Counted from the first letter of the stretch, positions 15,612-25,751 are shown. The stretch: 64,000 nt of DNA from Paludibacteraceae bacterium (GCA_024400115.1 JAKSNF010000011.1:1-64000), one strand, 5' to 3'. The notes: generated by a model from the sequence alone, not told the origin. Numbers and translations: made by a program.

Positions 15612-17189
15612 ATGTTTAAAAATCATCCAAAAGGATTAATTCCCGCGGCTCTGGCGAATATGGGCGAACGATTTGGTTATTACATCATGAATGCAGTGTT
15701 ACTGCTGTTCCTTGTTTCTAAGTTTGGTTTACCCGATGAAACAGCAAGTATTATCTATTCCGTTTTCTATTTCGGAATCTATGTGCTCGCTTTAGTCGGA
15801 GGTATCATTGCTGATAAAACACAGAACTACAACAAGACGATTCAATGGGGATTGATTATTATGGCCATTGGATATATCTGTCTCAGTATTCCAATCTTCA
15901 GCGAGAACTTGACATCAGGAAAAGAGTGGCTCAGTATTATTATCTTCACCTGCCTTGCTCTATTGATGATTGCTTTTGGTAATGGTTTGTTCAAAGGTAA
16001 CTTACAAGCCATCGTAGGTAAGATGTATGATGAATTCGAGGCAGAGGCTGCCAAGAAAGGTCCCGAAGCACTCGCTATTGCCAAAGACAAACGCGACTCG
16101 GGTTTCCAGATTTTCTATGTATTCATCAATATCGGTGGATTGATTGCTCCCTTCGTTGCTCCTTTACTTCGCCAATGGTGGTTAGGTAAACACGCATTAA
16201 CCTATAGTGCTGAAATGTCCTCTCTTTGTCACCAATATTTAGCTACGGGTGAGATGACCACGAAGTTTATGGAAACAATGAACCAAGCCGTATCGGCTAC
16301 TCACCCTGTGATTGAGAATATTAGTGAGTTCTGTAATGAGTATATTACCGTTTTCAACGAAGGTATTCACTACTCGTTCATTGCTTCTGTAGTTGCAATG
16401 TTGATTTCGCTCATTATCTTCCTTGCCACTAAGCACATGTTCCCGCAACCTGCCAAGAAAGAGGTTTCCACTGTAGTTGAATATACCGCAGAAGAGAAAA
16501 AAGCGATGGCACAAGAGATCAAACAACGTATGGCCGCTTTGTTTGCCGTATTGGGTATAGCCATCTTCTTTTGGTTAAGTTTCCACCAGAATAGTCAATC
16601 GCTGAGCGTGTTTGCTCGTGATTTCGTCCAAACACAAACGATTGCACCTGAGATTTGGCAAGCCCTCAATCCTTTCTTTGTGATTGCATTGACACCGATT
16701 ATCATGCTCTTATTTGGTTGGTTAACTCGTCGTGGTAAAGCCATTTCTACCCCTCGCAAGATTGTTATTGGTATGCTTGTTGCCGGATTGGCTTATCTAT
16801 TCTTGATGATTATCTCAATCGTTAATCATTATCCTTCCGGAACAGAGTTCCGTGCAATGGATGTAGAAGCCATGTCACAAGCAGGTTTGACTAAGATAGG
16901 ACCTTGGGTACTGATAGTAACCTATTTCTTTTTGACGGTATCGGAGTTGTTTATCTCTCCGTTGGGATTAAGTTTTGTAAGTAAGGTTGCCCCTCGTCAT
17001 ATGGTAGGTTTATGTCAAGGTTTATGGTTATGCGCTACTGCCATTGGTAATCTTATGATTTGGGTAGGTCCCGTGATGTATAACGCATGGTCTATTCAAT
17101 ACTGCTGGGCTGTGTTCTTCGGTATCTGCTTGATTAGTATGACAGTGATGTTATCTATGGTTAAATGGCTTGAAAAAGTAGCTTGCTAA
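15612..17189 (+). CDS. POT/PTR2 family proton-coupled peptide transporter
   Basis: 525 residues with about 12-14 membrane segments. Residues 13-27 ([15 protein letters not shown]) match the ExxERFxYY signature that couples proton to peptide movement in POT transporters. Other family segments include GGIIADK (loop 2-3) and a central cytoplasmic region near 290-305. It imports di- or tripeptides across the inner membrane. The codon after its stop begins the next gene (1 bp gap), so both are probably one unit. Confidence 0.88.
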   Translation: MFKNHPKGLIPAALANMGERFGYYIMNAVLLLFLVSKFGLPDETASIIYSVFYFGIYVLALVGGIIADKTQNYNKTIQWGLIIMAIGYICLSIPIFSENLTSGKEWLSIIIFTCLALLMIAFGNGLFKGNLQAIVGKMYDEFEAEAAKKGPEALAIAKDKRDSGFQIFYVFINIGGLIAPFVAPLLRQWWLGKHALTYSAEMSSLCHQYLATGEMTTKFMETMNQAVSATHPVIENISEFCNEYITVFNEGIHYSFIASVVAMLISLIIFLATKHMFPQPAKKEVSTVVEYTAEEKKAMAQEIKQRMAALFAVLGIAIFFWLSFHQNSQSLSVFARDFVQTQTIAPEIWQALNPFFVIALTPIIMLLFGWLTRRGKAISTPRKIVIGMLVAGLAYLFLMIISIVNHYPSGTEFRAMDVEAMSQAGLTKIGPWVLIVTYFFLTVSELFISPLGLSFVSKVAPRHMVGLCQGLWLCATAIGNLMIWVGPVMYNAWSIQYCWAVFFGICLISMTVMLSMVKWLEKVAC

Positions 17190-17190
17190 T

Positions 17191-17832
17191 ATGAATGAAC
17201 TTATCCAAGCCCTCGGGACATATACCGAGGCACTCGAACAAAAAATAACTGTGCTTGAACAGCGCATCAGCGGCTACGAAGAGAAAGTCGCTGCGCTCGA
17301 AGAGCAACTCGCGTTACTGAAGAACAAACTAGAAGATCTAGAAAATCTAGGAAAACTAGAAGTTCTAGAACCGCAAGAGACTCCACTACCCGAACCGGTT
17401 GTGGAACCGGAGCCGGAACTTGTTGCTGAGCCGGAGGCGGAGGCTGAACCCGAACCGGAACCCGAGCCCGTTGTAGAGCCGGAGCCCGTTGTAGAGCCGG
17501 AGCCCGTTGTAGAGCCGGAGCCCGTTGTAGAGCCCGAGCCCGTTGTAGAGCCCGAGCCGATTGTGGAGCCGGAGCCTGTTAAGCCGGAGCAGCAAGAGCT
17601 ATTTGTGACAGATATACGCAAGGCGATATCATTGGGTGACCGTTTCCTTTTCCAACGCGAGTTATTTGGTCAGAACGGCGAAGCGATGCAACGAACCTTG
17701 GATATTATCAATCATTGCAGTTCGGAGCAAGAGGTCTTCGATTATATAGAGCATAATTTTGAGTGGGACAAGAAGTCTCCGACTTACGAACTTTTTATCA
17801 ATGCTATACATCGTACCTACTCCGGTCGGTAA
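17191..17832 (+). CDS. Coiled-coil protein with PEPVVE repeat and conserved C-terminal domain
   Basis: 213 residues. Residues 1-55 are a heptad-rich coiled coil ([20 protein letters not shown]). Residues 65-132 are a proline/glutamate repeat with PEPVVE as unit, encoded by 12-18-bp DNA repeats. Residues 135-213 form a domain ([20 protein letters not shown] ... [13 protein letters not shown]) that I recall as a conserved Bacteroidota module of unknown role. The protein is not exported. The last 32 bp overlap the rsmI start, implying translational coupling. Function unknown. Confidence 0.75.
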   Translation: MNELIQALGTYTEALEQKITVLEQRISGYEEKVAALEEQLALLKNKLEDLENLGKLEVLEPQETPLPEPVVEPEPELVAEPEAEAEPEPEPEPVVEPEPVVEPEPVVEPEPVVEPEPVVEPEPIVEPEPVKPEQQELFVTDIRKAISLGDRFLFQRELFGQNGEAMQRTLDIINHCSSEQEVFDYIEHNFEWDKKSPTYELFINAIHRTYSGR

Positions 17833-18508
17833 TCTGGAGGACATAACGTTGCGTGCTATTCGCGTTCTCAAAGAAGCGGATCTCATCTTAGCCGAAGACA
17901 CACGGACCTCGTCTGTGCTATTGCACCATTACGATATTCACACGCCGCTGCGCTCGCACCATAAGTTCAACGAGCACGAAACGAGTGACAGAATAGCCGA
18001 CGAGATAGCCGCCGGTAAGAACGTGGCACTGATATCCGATGCCGGTACGCCGGGCATCTCTGACCCGGGTTTTATGCTCGTTAGAGCTTGTGTAGAAAGA
18101 GGAGTGGAAGTGCAATGTCTGCCGGGTGCCACGGCTTTTGTACCGGCACTCATTGACTCGGGTCTGCCTTGCGACCGCTTTTATTTTGAAGGTTTCTTAC
18201 CCCAAAAGAAAGGTCGTCAGACGCGCCTCAAGCAATTGGCGCAGCAAGACCACACGATGATTATCTACGAGTCTCCGTTTAGATTGCAAAAGACACTTGT
18301 GGAGTTGGGCACTTATTTAGGAGCCGACCGCAGAGCTTCCGTGACACGCGAGATTAGTAAGGTACACGAAGATACGCAGAGGGGAACGTTAGCAGAGTTA
18401 GCGGAGCACTTTAAAATAACGCCTCCCAAAGGGGAGATCGTTATTATAGTTGAGAGTGGAGAGTTCTCTGCCCTGAAGGGCGCGATCGGCAAGCCGTATA
18501 GAGTTTAG
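17801..18508 (+). CDS. rsmI: 16S rRNA (cytidine(1402)-2'-O)-methyltransferase
   Basis: About 235 residues from [14 protein letters not shown] at 17801; an earlier ATG at 17759 would add a non-family extension. RsmI uses S-adenosylmethionine to 2'-O-methylate C1402 of 16S rRNA in the decoding centre. Visible: [12 protein letters not shown] (N-terminus), [35 protein letters not shown]. The C-terminal 19 or so residues ([19 protein letters not shown]) are encoded by a repeat element also present, inverted, inside recQ. The normal C-terminal part is thus replaced or extended, but the methyltransferase core is complete. Confidence 0.92.
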   Translation: MLYIVPTPVGNLEDITLRAIRVLKEADLILAEDTRTSSVLLHHYDIHTPLRSHHKFNEHETSDRIADEIAAGKNVALISDAGTPGISDPGFMLVRACVERGVEVQCLPGATAFVPALIDSGLPCDRFYFEGFLPQKKGRQTRLKQLAQQDHTMIIYESPFRLQKTLVELGTYLGADRRASVTREISKVHEDTQRGTLAELAEHFKITPPKGEIVIIVESGEFSALKGAIGKPYRV

Positions 18509-18592
18509 AGAAGCCGTCTAGTTTAGTAGTTTAGAGTTTAGAGTTTAGAGTGTAGAGTAGCCGTCTAGTTTAATAGTTTAGAGTTGAGAGTA
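18450..18592 (+). repeat. Double GTTTAGAG-family repeat at the end of rsmI
   Basis: The first part (18450-18511) contains hairpin GCCCTGAAGGGC (18470-18481) and is coding. The rest has two conserved cores (AGCCGTCTAGTTTAGTAG and AGCCGTCTAGTTTAATAG) separated by TTTAGAG words and runs to the flippase start at 18594. Confidence 0.88.
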
Positions 18593-18593
18593 T

Positions 18594-20036
18594 ATGAGTA
18601 ATTTGAAAATTTTAGCGAAGGAGACTGCCATTTATGGAATCAGTTCGATTGTAGGTAAGTTCATGAACTACTTACTCGTTCCGCTATATACCTATATTCT
18701 GCAAAACACCGCCGATTACGGTATCGTTACGAACCTCTATGCTTGGACAGCCTTGCTGCTTGTTATCCTTACTTATGGCACGGAGACGGGTTTCTTCCGC
18801 TTTGCCAACAAAGAGGGTTACGATGCCCCAACGGTTTATAAGACCATCGGATTAACGGTACTGGCAACGAGTACTCTCTTTGCCGTATTGTGCGTTGTTT
18901 TTCAGCAACCGATAGCCAACGGATTAGGTTATGCCGATCATGCTAATTTCATAGCGATGATGGCTGTAACGGTAGCTATGGACGCGTTTGCGTGTATTCC
19001 GTTTGCTTATCTGAGGTATCAGAAACGTCCGATTGTTTTTGCCTGTCTGAAACTACTATTCGTAGCACTGAACATTGGATTTAATATCCTTTTCCTGCTT
19101 ATTCTCAAGAAACAAGATGTAACTTATGTCTTTGTGAGCAATATCCTTGCCACGGCTATTCAGACACTGATACTTATTCCTTTCACCCTTCCTAAGGGTG
19201 GACAATTTAGTTGGGCTACGCTCAAAGAGGTTCTGCGTTATTCGTTGCCGTTACTCATCTTGGGTGTGGCAGGTATCATGAACCAAACGTTGGATCGTAT
19301 TATCTTCCCTTATCTCTATACAGGAACTGATGCGCAAGCGCAACTCGGTATATACGGAGCGTGCTTCAAGGTGGCAATGGTGATGATGATGTTCACTCAG
19401 GCTTTCCGCTATGCTTACGAACCGTTTGTCTTTGCTAAGCACAAGGACCGCAATTCTGTGGAGGCTTATGCAGAAGCGATGAAGTACTATATCATCTTCT
19501 CGCTCATGATATTGTTGGGTGTTATCTTCTACTTAGATATATTCAAATATATCATCGGTAGTGCTTATTGGGAAGGATTGAAGATTGTGCCCGTGGTACT
19601 GTGGACTTATGTCTTCCAAGGTATATACTTCAACCTCAGTTTCTGGTATAAGTTAACGGACGAGACGAAGTGGGGTGCTTATTTCAGTTTGATTGGTCTC
19701 GTTATCACGCTCGTTCTGCAACTGATAGGAGTGCCGCTCATTGGTTATTGGGCATCGTGCGGCAGTAGTTTAGTTTGCTTCTTTGTCATTATGTTGCTCT
19801 CTTATTTTATGGGGCGCAAACGCTTGAATATTCCCTACGACTTGAAGTCAATAGGTGCTTATACGGTGCTCACGCTTGGTTTGTTGGCCTTGTATTATGG
19901 TGGCGATTACTACGTACAGATGTTGCCACAACCTTGGAATACGGTAGTGCATTATTCATTAGGAACGATATTATTACTGATTTATATTGCTCTCTTCTAT
20001 CGCTTTGATTTGAGAGCACTGCTTAGAAAACAATGA
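18594..20036 (+). CDS. Polysaccharide flippase (Wzx/MurJ-like MATE superfamily)
   Basis: 480 residues with 12-14 predicted membrane segments and the family start LAKETAIYGISSIVGKFMNY. Such proteins move lipid-linked oligosaccharides across the inner membrane for surface polysaccharide synthesis. Its stop overlaps the next start by 4 bp (ATGA), so it is coupled to the polyprenyl synthase, which would make the lipid carrier: a sensible functional pair. Substrate specificity cannot be read from the sequence. Confidence 0.82.
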   Translation: MSNLKILAKETAIYGISSIVGKFMNYLLVPLYTYILQNTADYGIVTNLYAWTALLLVILTYGTETGFFRFANKEGYDAPTVYKTIGLTVLATSTLFAVLCVVFQQPIANGLGYADHANFIAMMAVTVAMDAFACIPFAYLRYQKRPIVFACLKLLFVALNIGFNILFLLILKKQDVTYVFVSNILATAIQTLILIPFTLPKGGQFSWATLKEVLRYSLPLLILGVAGIMNQTLDRIIFPYLYTGTDAQAQLGIYGACFKVAMVMMMFTQAFRYAYEPFVFAKHKDRNSVEAYAEAMKYYIIFSLMILLGVIFYLDIFKYIIGSAYWEGLKIVPVVLWTYVFQGIYFNLSFWYKLTDETKWGAYFSLIGLVITLVLQLIGVPLIGYWASCGSSLVCFFVIMLLSYFMGRKRLNIPYDLKSIGAYTVLTLGLLALYYGGDYYVQMLPQPWNTVVHYSLGTILLLIYIALFYRFDLRALLRKQ

Positions 20037-21007
20037 ATACGATTATAGCTCGCGAATTTGCTCAGTACGAGAAAGCTTTTGAGGTAGCTATCCAAAGTGA
20101 CAATGCCACCTTACTGGAGGTAATGAATTATATCCACCTTCAGCGAGGCAAGCAATTGCGTCCCCAATTAGTGCTTTTATCGGCAGCGTTAACCCACGGT
20201 ATCACAGATAAGACGATTCAAACGGCAGTTGCCTTAGAGTTATTGCACACGGCAACGCTGATACATGACGATGTAGTCGATAACTCCCCTATCCGACGCG
20301 GCAAAGCTGCCATCCATGAACATTGGTCTAATAAAGTAGCCGTCTTGGTGGGAGACTATATCTTAGCCCAAGTTATCAATATCATAGATAATCTTCGTTG
20401 CGCTCCCATTACTCATGTTGTAGCTCAAATGGGTAAGAACCTCAGTTCGGGTGAACTAACCCAACTACACGCAGGGCGTAGTATGTGGATAAGCGAGAAG
20501 CAGTATTATGAAGTTATACAATTAAAGACCGCCGAGCTCTTTGCTTCTTGCGCTCAAGTGGGAGCCTTTTCTTCAATGGCAACGCCTAAGCAAGTGACTG
20601 CGTTAAAGAATTTCGGTTTACATTTAGGTATGTGTTTCCAGCTCAAGGACGATATCCTTGATTATTCCGATTCAGAGGAATTAGGCAAACCAACCATGAA
20701 TGATATACGAGACGGCAAAGCGACCTTACCTCTCCTTATTGCTTTGGAGCGCGCTCTCCCCGAGGAAGCAGAAACGATTCGCCAATTAGCCGAGGACATT
20801 GCGCAACAGGCTCCACATATCGATCAGCACGAAGCTGAAGAGGACATTAAAGCCTTTGTTATGCGCTATCAAGGCGTTAGATATGCTTACAAGAAGATTG
20901 AGGAGCACCGAAAGAAAGCCGTTCAGGCATTAAACTTCTTCCCCGATTCCGAGACTAAGCAAGCGCTCTTGGATATGCTCACTTACGCCATCCAAAGAGA
21001 GCGGTAG
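20033..21007 (+). CDS. Polyprenyl diphosphate synthase (trans, long chain)
   Basis: 324 residues. It condenses isopentenyl diphosphate onto an allylic diphosphate to make a long isoprenoid (octaprenyl type, for menaquinone; or another carrier). The two aspartate-rich motifs are DDVVD (in LIHDDVVDNSPIRRGK) and DDILD (in FQLKDDILDYSDS). The 3' end overlaps the convergent sufD gene by 78 bp, an unusually long overlap of two conserved genes on opposite strands. Confidence 0.9.
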   Translation: MNTIIAREFAQYEKAFEVAIQSDNATLLEVMNYIHLQRGKQLRPQLVLLSAALTHGITDKTIQTAVALELLHTATLIHDDVVDNSPIRRGKAAIHEHWSNKVAVLVGDYILAQVINIIDNLRCAPITHVVAQMGKNLSSGELTQLHAGRSMWISEKQYYEVIQLKTAELFASCAQVGAFSSMATPKQVTALKNFGLHLGMCFQLKDDILDYSDSEELGKPTMNDIRDGKATLPLLIALERALPEEAETIRQLAEDIAQQAPHIDQHEAEEDIKAFVMRYQGVRYAYKKIEEHRKKAVQALNFFPDSETKQALLDMLTYAIQRER

Positions 21008-21538
21008 AACATCCTTCACAAAAGCTTGTAATAAGAGTTGCTGCGCGGTTGATTTCGAGATACCGCGCTGCTGCATATAGAAGAGGGCGTTCTCATCCAA
21101 CTGGCCTGTCGTTGCACCATGGGAAGCTTTCACATCATCCGCATAAATAATGAGTTGTGGACGTGTGCGCATAGAAGCTTGACGCGAAAGAAGGATATTA
21201 CGATTCGTTTGTTGGGCATCTATATGCTGTGCATCCTTAGCTATATACAGTTCGCCAAAGAACTCACCTTTAGCTTCATCATTGAGCACAAACTTAACCA
21301 CTTGTTGCGACTGTCCTTCTGATGCCAAGTGCTTCACGTGCGTGTGTACACGCGCGCTATCCTTATTACTTATATAACATAGTCCCTTGATAGTGACAGA
21401 GCAACCCGATACCATCTGAGATACCTCAATATCAACCTCTTCAGAAGTGAATAAAAGGACATAGATAGTCAACTCACCCGCCGTATCTTGGACATAGTGA
21501 TAGGAACCCGATTGCGATATGATTATTGGTTGAGCCAT
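20930..21538 (-). CDS. sufD: Fe-S cluster scaffold SufD, short form
   Basis: 202 residues; most SufD proteins exceed 400, so the N-terminal half is absent. The conserved C-terminal core remains ([29 protein letters not shown], then the helix LLLQAF). SufD with SufB and SufC forms the SufBC2D cluster-assembly scaffold. It overlaps sufC by 16 bp upstream and the polyprenyl synthase by 78 bp at its end. sufB is not next to it here. Short SufD forms may be general in this lineage; I could not check. Confidence 0.85.
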   Translation of the reverse strand: MAQPIIISQSGSYHYVQDTAGELTIYVLLFTSEEVDIEVSQMVSGCSVTIKGLCYISNKDSARVHTHVKHLASEGQSQQVVKFVLNDEAKGEFFGELYIAKDAQHIDAQQTNRNILLSRQASMRTRPQLIIYADDVKASHGATTGQLDENALFYMQQRGISKSTAQQLLLQAFVKDVLPLSLDGVSEHIQERLLSLGIGEEV

Positions 21539-22269
21539 TCGTAACCTTTCTGTTCCAATTCGAGCGCTAATTCCTTAGTACCGGTTTTAACAATCTGACC
21601 ATCTGCCAACACGTGTACAAAGTCGGGCACAATATAATCGAGCAAACGCTGGTAGTGGGTAATCACGATAGAGGCATTATTCGGCGTTTTGAGTTTATTC
21701 ACACCCGCTGCCACGATACGTAAGGCGTCTATATCCAATCCCGAGTCGGTCTCATCTAAGATACTGAGGCAGGGCTCGAGCATTGCCATTTGGAAGATCT
21801 CGTTTTTCTTTTTCTCGCCACCGGAGAAGCCTTCATTAACGGCACGATTATTGAGTTTATCCGCCATTTCCAACAAAGCGCGTTTCTCGCGCATCAGTTT
21901 CAAGAACTCAGTGGCTTTCAAGGGTTCTTTGCCTTCATATTGGCGTTTCTCGTTAACCGCAGTGCGAAGAAAATTAACCATCGACACTCCGGGTATCTCT
22001 ACGGGATACTGAAAACTGAGGAAGACGCCCTCACGAGCCCGTTGTTCGGGGGGCATAGAGAGCAAGTCTTTGCCATGCAGTAAGACTTGTCCTTCCGTCA
22101 CAGTATAAGCAGGATGACCGGTAAGAACAGCAGATAAAGTCGATTTGCCGGCACCATTAGGTCCCATAATAGCATGAACCTCACCCTCATTAATAGTAAG
22201 GTTAACGCCCTTCAAAATCTCTTTGCCCGCAATAGACGCGCGCAAATTACGTATCTCTAATAGACTCAT
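21523..22269 (-). CDS. sufC: Fe-S cluster assembly ATPase SufC
   Basis: 248 residues from [11 protein letters not shown] at 22269; the frame extends upstream into the M28 gene but without family similarity. Visible: Walker [11 protein letters not shown]-loop [10 protein letters not shown], signature [10 protein letters not shown], Walker [13 protein letters not shown], and the H-loop histidine in SIVITHYQR. It powers the SufBC2D scaffold. It overlaps sufD, so the two are translationally coupled. sufB and sufS must lie elsewhere. Confidence 0.95.
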   Translation of the reverse strand: MSLLEIRNLRASIAGKEILKGVNLTINEGEVHAIMGPNGAGKSTLSAVLTGHPAYTVTEGQVLLHGKDLLSMPPEQRAREGVFLSFQYPVEIPGVSMVNFLRTAVNEKRQYEGKEPLKATEFLKLMREKRALLEMADKLNNRAVNEGFSGGEKKKNEIFQMAMLEPCLSILDETDSGLDIDALRIVAAGVNKLKTPNNASIVITHYQRLLDYIVPDFVHVLADGQIVKTGTKELALELEQKGYEWLNQ

Positions 22270-22271
22270 AA

Positions 22272-23264
22272 TCACTCTAAAATAGTAGCCAAAACGACTT
22301 CTCCAACGGCTTGCAAAGTAGCAGGATGAATATTTTGCATATCGTCTTGACGAGTATGCCACCAATGAGGGAAACCACTACCGGAACGAGCATCATAATG
22401 AATAATATCTACGCAAGGAACACCTCCATAAACAGAAACATAATAATGATCGTCAACAACAGGGAAAGCAGCTTGCTCTGCAAAATACTTACCATGCCCT
22501 AATTCTTTGGCATGACGCCATATTTTATTAACAAAACTCTCAGCATAGGTAGTAGAGTACAACTCTTTAGAGAAGACGGCATCGGGAGCACCTACCATAT
22601 CTAAAAGAATACCATAACTATATTTATCACTTTCCTCATCGGATAATTCTTTCGCCCAATATTGACTACCTAAGCACCAAGTGTTCTCGCGTTCAAAACC
22701 GGTATAAGTTGAAGGCGTTCCCATATCTTCGACATCAAAAAAGACGATATCAACAGGGCGAAGTTTGATAGTTGTGTCTTGTGACAATATCTGCAACTGT
22801 CGTGCCACCTCAAGCAAGACAGCAACACCGCTTGCGCCATCGTTAGCTCCGGGTACATTAAGACGTTTATGGTCATAGTCTTCTTCTTGGTCGCACCAAG
22901 GACGTGTGTCATAATGCGCACACAGAAGCACTTTTCTTACACCTGTATTTCCCGGCATATGACCGATAATGTTAAAGACAGCTTGTGGTCTGCCTGTATA
23001 ATCAGGCATTAACCCTTTTTGTAATTCCACTTCGCAGCCAAAGCGGCGCAGCTGATCCATCAGATAAACAGCACATTCTGTGTGTGCTTTGCTATTCGGT
23101 ACACGGGGTCCAAATGCCATCTGTTCCGCAGTATATTGATATGCAGAATCAGCATTAAAGGAGGGGCGACTCACTTCTTGCACCTTCGATTTACAACCTA
23201 TCAATAGTAGCATAGCTACCAAGCCTAAAAAGACTTTCAACTTTATTTTTTCCACTTCTTTCAA
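22272..23264 (-). CDS. M28 family zinc peptidase / glutaminyl cyclase-like lipoprotein
   Basis: About 322-330 residues. Zinc ligands typical of M28 are seen in [21 protein letters not shown] and FFDVEDMG; the [20 protein letters not shown] region resembles the secreted glutaminyl-peptide cyclotransferases of Bacteroidales. A lipobox (LLLIGC) places it in the outer or inner membrane, facing the periplasm. There is no usable ATG before the signal peptide: TTG at 23264 or, better, TTG at 23240 (giving [16 protein letters not shown]) must start translation. The upstream bases are TTTAAAGT repeat copies. Confidence 0.82.
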   Translation of the reverse strand: MKEVEKIKLKVFLGLVAMLLLIGCKSKVQEVSRPSFNADSAYQYTAEQMAFGPRVPNSKAHTECAVYLMDQLRRFGCEVELQKGLMPDYTGRPQAVFNIIGHMPGNTGVRKVLLCAHYDTRPWCDQEEDYDHKRLNVPGANDGASGVAVLLEVARQLQILSQDTTIKLRPVDIVFFDVEDMGTPSTYTGFERENTWCLGSQYWAKELSDEESDKYSYGILLDMVGAPDAVFSKELYSTTYAESFVNKIWRHAKELGHGKYFAEQAAFPVVDDHYYVSVYGGVPCVDIIHYDARSGSGFPHWWHTRQDDMQNIHPATLQAVGEVVLATILE

Positions 23265-23287
23265 CTTTAAACTTTAAACTTTAAACT
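23256..23287 (-). repeat. TTTAAAGT repeat at the start of the M28 gene
   Basis: Three copies of GTTTAAA and then GTTGAAAG on the minus strand. It spans the prs stop codon region and the TTG start. Confidence 0.75.
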
Positions 23288-24254
23288 AACCAACATTCAC
23301 CTCACTGATGGAGCGGTGCTCTTGGATAGCCAAAATGGTCTCTGCCAATGGGTCTGCCAAACTAACGACTTTCACCTTGGCGCAACGTGTGGTATCATAC
23401 TGAATTGAATCGGTGAAGACCAATTCTTTTAATAGGCTATCATTGACGCGCTTATCAGCCGAACCGGACATAACACCGTGGGATAAGATAGCACGTACAG
23501 AGTTAGCACCCGCGTCCTTAATCACTTGTGCTGCTTTGCAAAGTGTACCTGCCGTATCTACGATATCGTCCACGATGATAACATCTTTACCTTTCACTTC
23601 ACCCAAAACACGCATCTCGCTTATTTGGTTGAAACCGGGACGGTTCTTATAGCAAATAACCATCGGGACTTCCACACCGGTGATAGCGTGCAATTTCTTT
23701 ACAAAAATAGCGGCACGTTTGGAACCACCTACATCGGGAGAAGCTATGATGATATTGTCTAAGTTAAGACCTAAGTTAACCACATAAGGAACCAAGACAT
23801 TGGTACCAAAGAGGTGATCTACAGGAATATCAAAGAAACCTTGAATCTGATCCGCATGAAGGTCAACCGTGATAATACGGTCTGCTCCCGCTACTTGTAA
23901 CATATTAGCAATCAGTTTAGCTCCAATAGACACACGTGGCTTATCCTTACGGTCCTGACGCGCAAAACCAAAATAAGGAATAACAGCGATTACTTTATAC
24001 GCACTGGCACGCTTAGCGGCATCAATCATAAGAAGAAGCTCCATTAGATTATCGCAATTGGGGCACGTTGATTGAACTAAATAAACCGACTGACCGCGAA
24101 CAGACTCGTCAAAAGAAACGGCAAACTCACCATCGGAGAAACGGTCAATATTTATTTTTCCCAATTTGCAACCCAACTTATCACAAATGCGTTGAGCGAT
24201 AGTTTGACCTTGACTACCGGCAAATACTTTGAAGGGACTTGTTTCGAGAACCAT
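23286..24254 (-). CDS. prs: Ribose-phosphate pyrophosphokinase
   Basis: 322 residues; makes PRPP from ribose 5-phosphate and ATP for nucleotide, histidine and tryptophan synthesis. Visible: the start region FKVFAGSQGQTIAQ, GKINIDRFSDGE, the ATP/metal region FGFARQDRKDKPRVSIGAK, and the PRPP loop VIIVDDIVDTAGT. Length is normal. Two bp separate its start from the stop of the upstream gene, so it is in an operon with it. Confidence 0.95.
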   Translation of the reverse strand: MVLETSPFKVFAGSQGQTIAQRICDKLGCKLGKINIDRFSDGEFAVSFDESVRGQSVYLVQSTCPNCDNLMELLLMIDAAKRASAYKVIAVIPYFGFARQDRKDKPRVSIGAKLIANMLQVAGADRIITVDLHADQIQGFFDIPVDHLFGTNVLVPYVVNLGLNLDNIIIASPDVGGSKRAAIFVKKLHAITGVEVPMVICYKNRPGFNQISEMRVLGEVKGKDVIIVDDIVDTAGTLCKAAQVIKDAGANSVRAILSHGVMSGSADKRVNDSLLKELVFTDSIQYDTTRCAKVKVVSLADPLAETILAIQEHRSISEVNVG

Positions 24255-24256
24255 AA

Positions 24257-24601
24257 TTATTTCTTATTTTTATCTTTCTTTTTAGGTTGATTATCCTGTT
24301 TCTTAGACTGATTGTCCTGTTTCTTAGACGTGTCATTAAAAGCCTCTTCAAAACCGGGGAAATCACAAGTCAATTTACCATTGGATATTTTGGCAATATC
24401 GGCTTTTATACGATCTATTCCGGATTCTTGGTCCTTATTCCAAACGAGGTTCTTTTGTCTCATACATTGTGCAACATAGACAGTAAGAGCACGACGAGAA
24501 GGGCCGTCCTCTAAACTACAAACATAGGCTACCACATCCTGTAAGATACGTCCGTAGTTACGCATCTTGATGGGGCTTAAATCTTTACGTAGGGGTTCCA
24601 T
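24257..24601 (-). CDS. DUF4290 family protein, short, with lysine-rich tail
   Basis: 114 residues. NYGRILQDVVAYVCSLEDGPSRRA matches the start of Bacteroidota DUF4290 proteins (usually about 200 residues). The C-terminus is a low-complexity tail of KKQDNQ repeats followed by KKKDKNKK, encoded by DNA repeats at about 24258-24330. Role unknown. Its start overlaps the stop of the exported phosphatase-fold gene by one base (TAATG), so expression is coupled. Confidence 0.65.
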   Translation of the reverse strand: MEPLRKDLSPIKMRNYGRILQDVVAYVCSLEDGPSRRALTVYVAQCMRQKNLVWNKDQESGIDRIKADIAKISNGKLTCDFPGFEEAFNDTSKKQDNQSKKQDNQPKKKDKNKK

Positions 24602-25671
24602 TATTGTTGTTTAATTAAATAAATCATTGTGGGATAGTGGTCTCCGTAACCGTCCTGCCAAACGCCGGATTTATGAGTACGAAGAGGAGTGCCTTTTTCT
24701 TTTCCCTCTTGTACGGTTAAGAAGTCTTTATTAAATATTTCCGATTTCCAATAGGTCCATTTGCCGGACTCCAAAGGTTCGTTCATAAGAGGCTCGGATA
24801 TAATAATCTGATCAAATAAGTTCCATGACCCTTGATAAGCTAAGGTGCCAATACCACGATCCAGTTTTTGCCACATCGTGTTGAAGTACCCTTGCGTTTC
24901 TACTTCCTCGCGGGTTTTGCGAGCACCCAAAACCTCTTTACAGCTATGATTGAAGGGGTCATCATTAAGGTCACCCATGATGATAATCTTAGCCTTTGGC
25001 TCCTTGAGATAGATGGAGTCGCAAATAGACTTGGTCAGCATAGCTGCTGTGTCACGCGTAGGACGGGAAGTCAATTCACCTCCATAACGGGAGGGCCAGT
25101 GATTGACAAGGATATGTATCTTCTCCGGGCGACCGGTACCTAACAAATAACCGGAAACAAGCAACTGCAGACGGGTGCGCAGCACACCACCATCGGCATA
25201 ATGCCCGTTCAGTTCATGCCCTTTAACATTAACCGGCTTAAAGAACTCCGGTTGATAAAGGAAACCCACATCTACACCACGGCGGTCAGGACCTTCCAAA
25301 AGAATAGGTTTATATTTACCCTCCAACTGTGGGTCGGCACATAAATCCTCTAAACAGCGCATATTCTCCACTTCGGCAATACCCAAGCAAATAGGACCAC
25401 GACTATCCACATCTTCTCCTATACGAGAAATGGCATAGGCCATGTTGTGAATCTTATGCTCATACTTAAGAGACGTCCACTTCATTCCTCCATCCGGAAG
25501 GTATTCATAATCGTTCTTACCTTCATCATGAATAGTGTCAAAGAGATTCTCTAAGTTGTAAAACGCAATGCAACGAACAAGTGTCTCTTTCTGAGCAAAT
25601 AAGGAAGAATTAAACGTTAGCACGAAGGCTAAAAGCGCCACGTAAAATGGGGAAAAAGAATGTTTTTTCAT
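24601..25671 (-). CDS. Exported endonuclease/exonuclease/phosphatase family protein
   Basis: 356 residues with a signal peptide (ends SSLFAQ near 26). EEP fold motifs: FYNLENLFD, the metal glutamate in LGIAEVEN, NHWPSRYGGE, MGDLNDDP (catalytic Asp), and a terminal GDHYPTMIYL (catalytic His). Such proteins are Mg-dependent phosphodiesterases; in Bacteroidetes the substrate of this subgroup is not certain and could be nucleic acid or lipid phosphate. It is first in a minus-strand operon with DUF4290 and prs, driven by the promoter at 25704-25735. Confidence 0.85.
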   Translation of the reverse strand: MKKHSFSPFYVALLAFVLTFNSSLFAQKETLVRCIAFYNLENLFDTIHDEGKNDYEYLPDGGMKWTSLKYEHKIHNMAYAISRIGEDVDSRGPICLGIAEVENMRCLEDLCADPQLEGKYKPILLEGPDRRGVDVGFLYQPEFFKPVNVKGHELNGHYADGGVLRTRLQLLVSGYLLGTGRPEKIHILVNHWPSRYGGELTSRPTRDTAAMLTKSICDSIYLKEPKAKIIIMGDLNDDPFNHSCKEVLGARKTREEVETQGYFNTMWQKLDRGIGTLAYQGSWNLFDQIIISEPLMNEPLESGKWTYWKSEIFNKDFLTVQEGKEKGTPLRTHKSGVWQDGYGDHYPTMIYLIKQQ

Positions 25672-25703
25672 AGAAAAATCTATTTATTTTTTATTTTAGG
25701 CTG

Positions 25704-25735
25704 CAAAGTTACGATTTTTTTTGCAAATATGCAAA
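25704..25735 (-). promoter_or_regulatory. Promoter for the EEP-DUF4290-prs operon
   Basis: Minus-strand TTTG (25732-25735), 20 nt, TAACTTTG (25704-25711). It interleaves with the ssb promoter on the other strand (25720-25751). Confidence 0.75.
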
Positions 25736-25751
25736 TATTTTTGTACCTTTG
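25720..25751 (+). promoter_or_regulatory. Promoter for ssb
   Basis: TTTG (25720-25723), 20 nt, TACCTTTG (25744-25751). Overlaps the divergent promoter by 16 bp, so polymerase can occupy only one at a time. Confidence 0.75.

Noticed and set aside
17274..17621. Antisense frame of 115 codons opposite the PEPVVE repeat
   Set aside because: Low-complexity shadow (GSGST-type repeat) of a real gene on the other strand.
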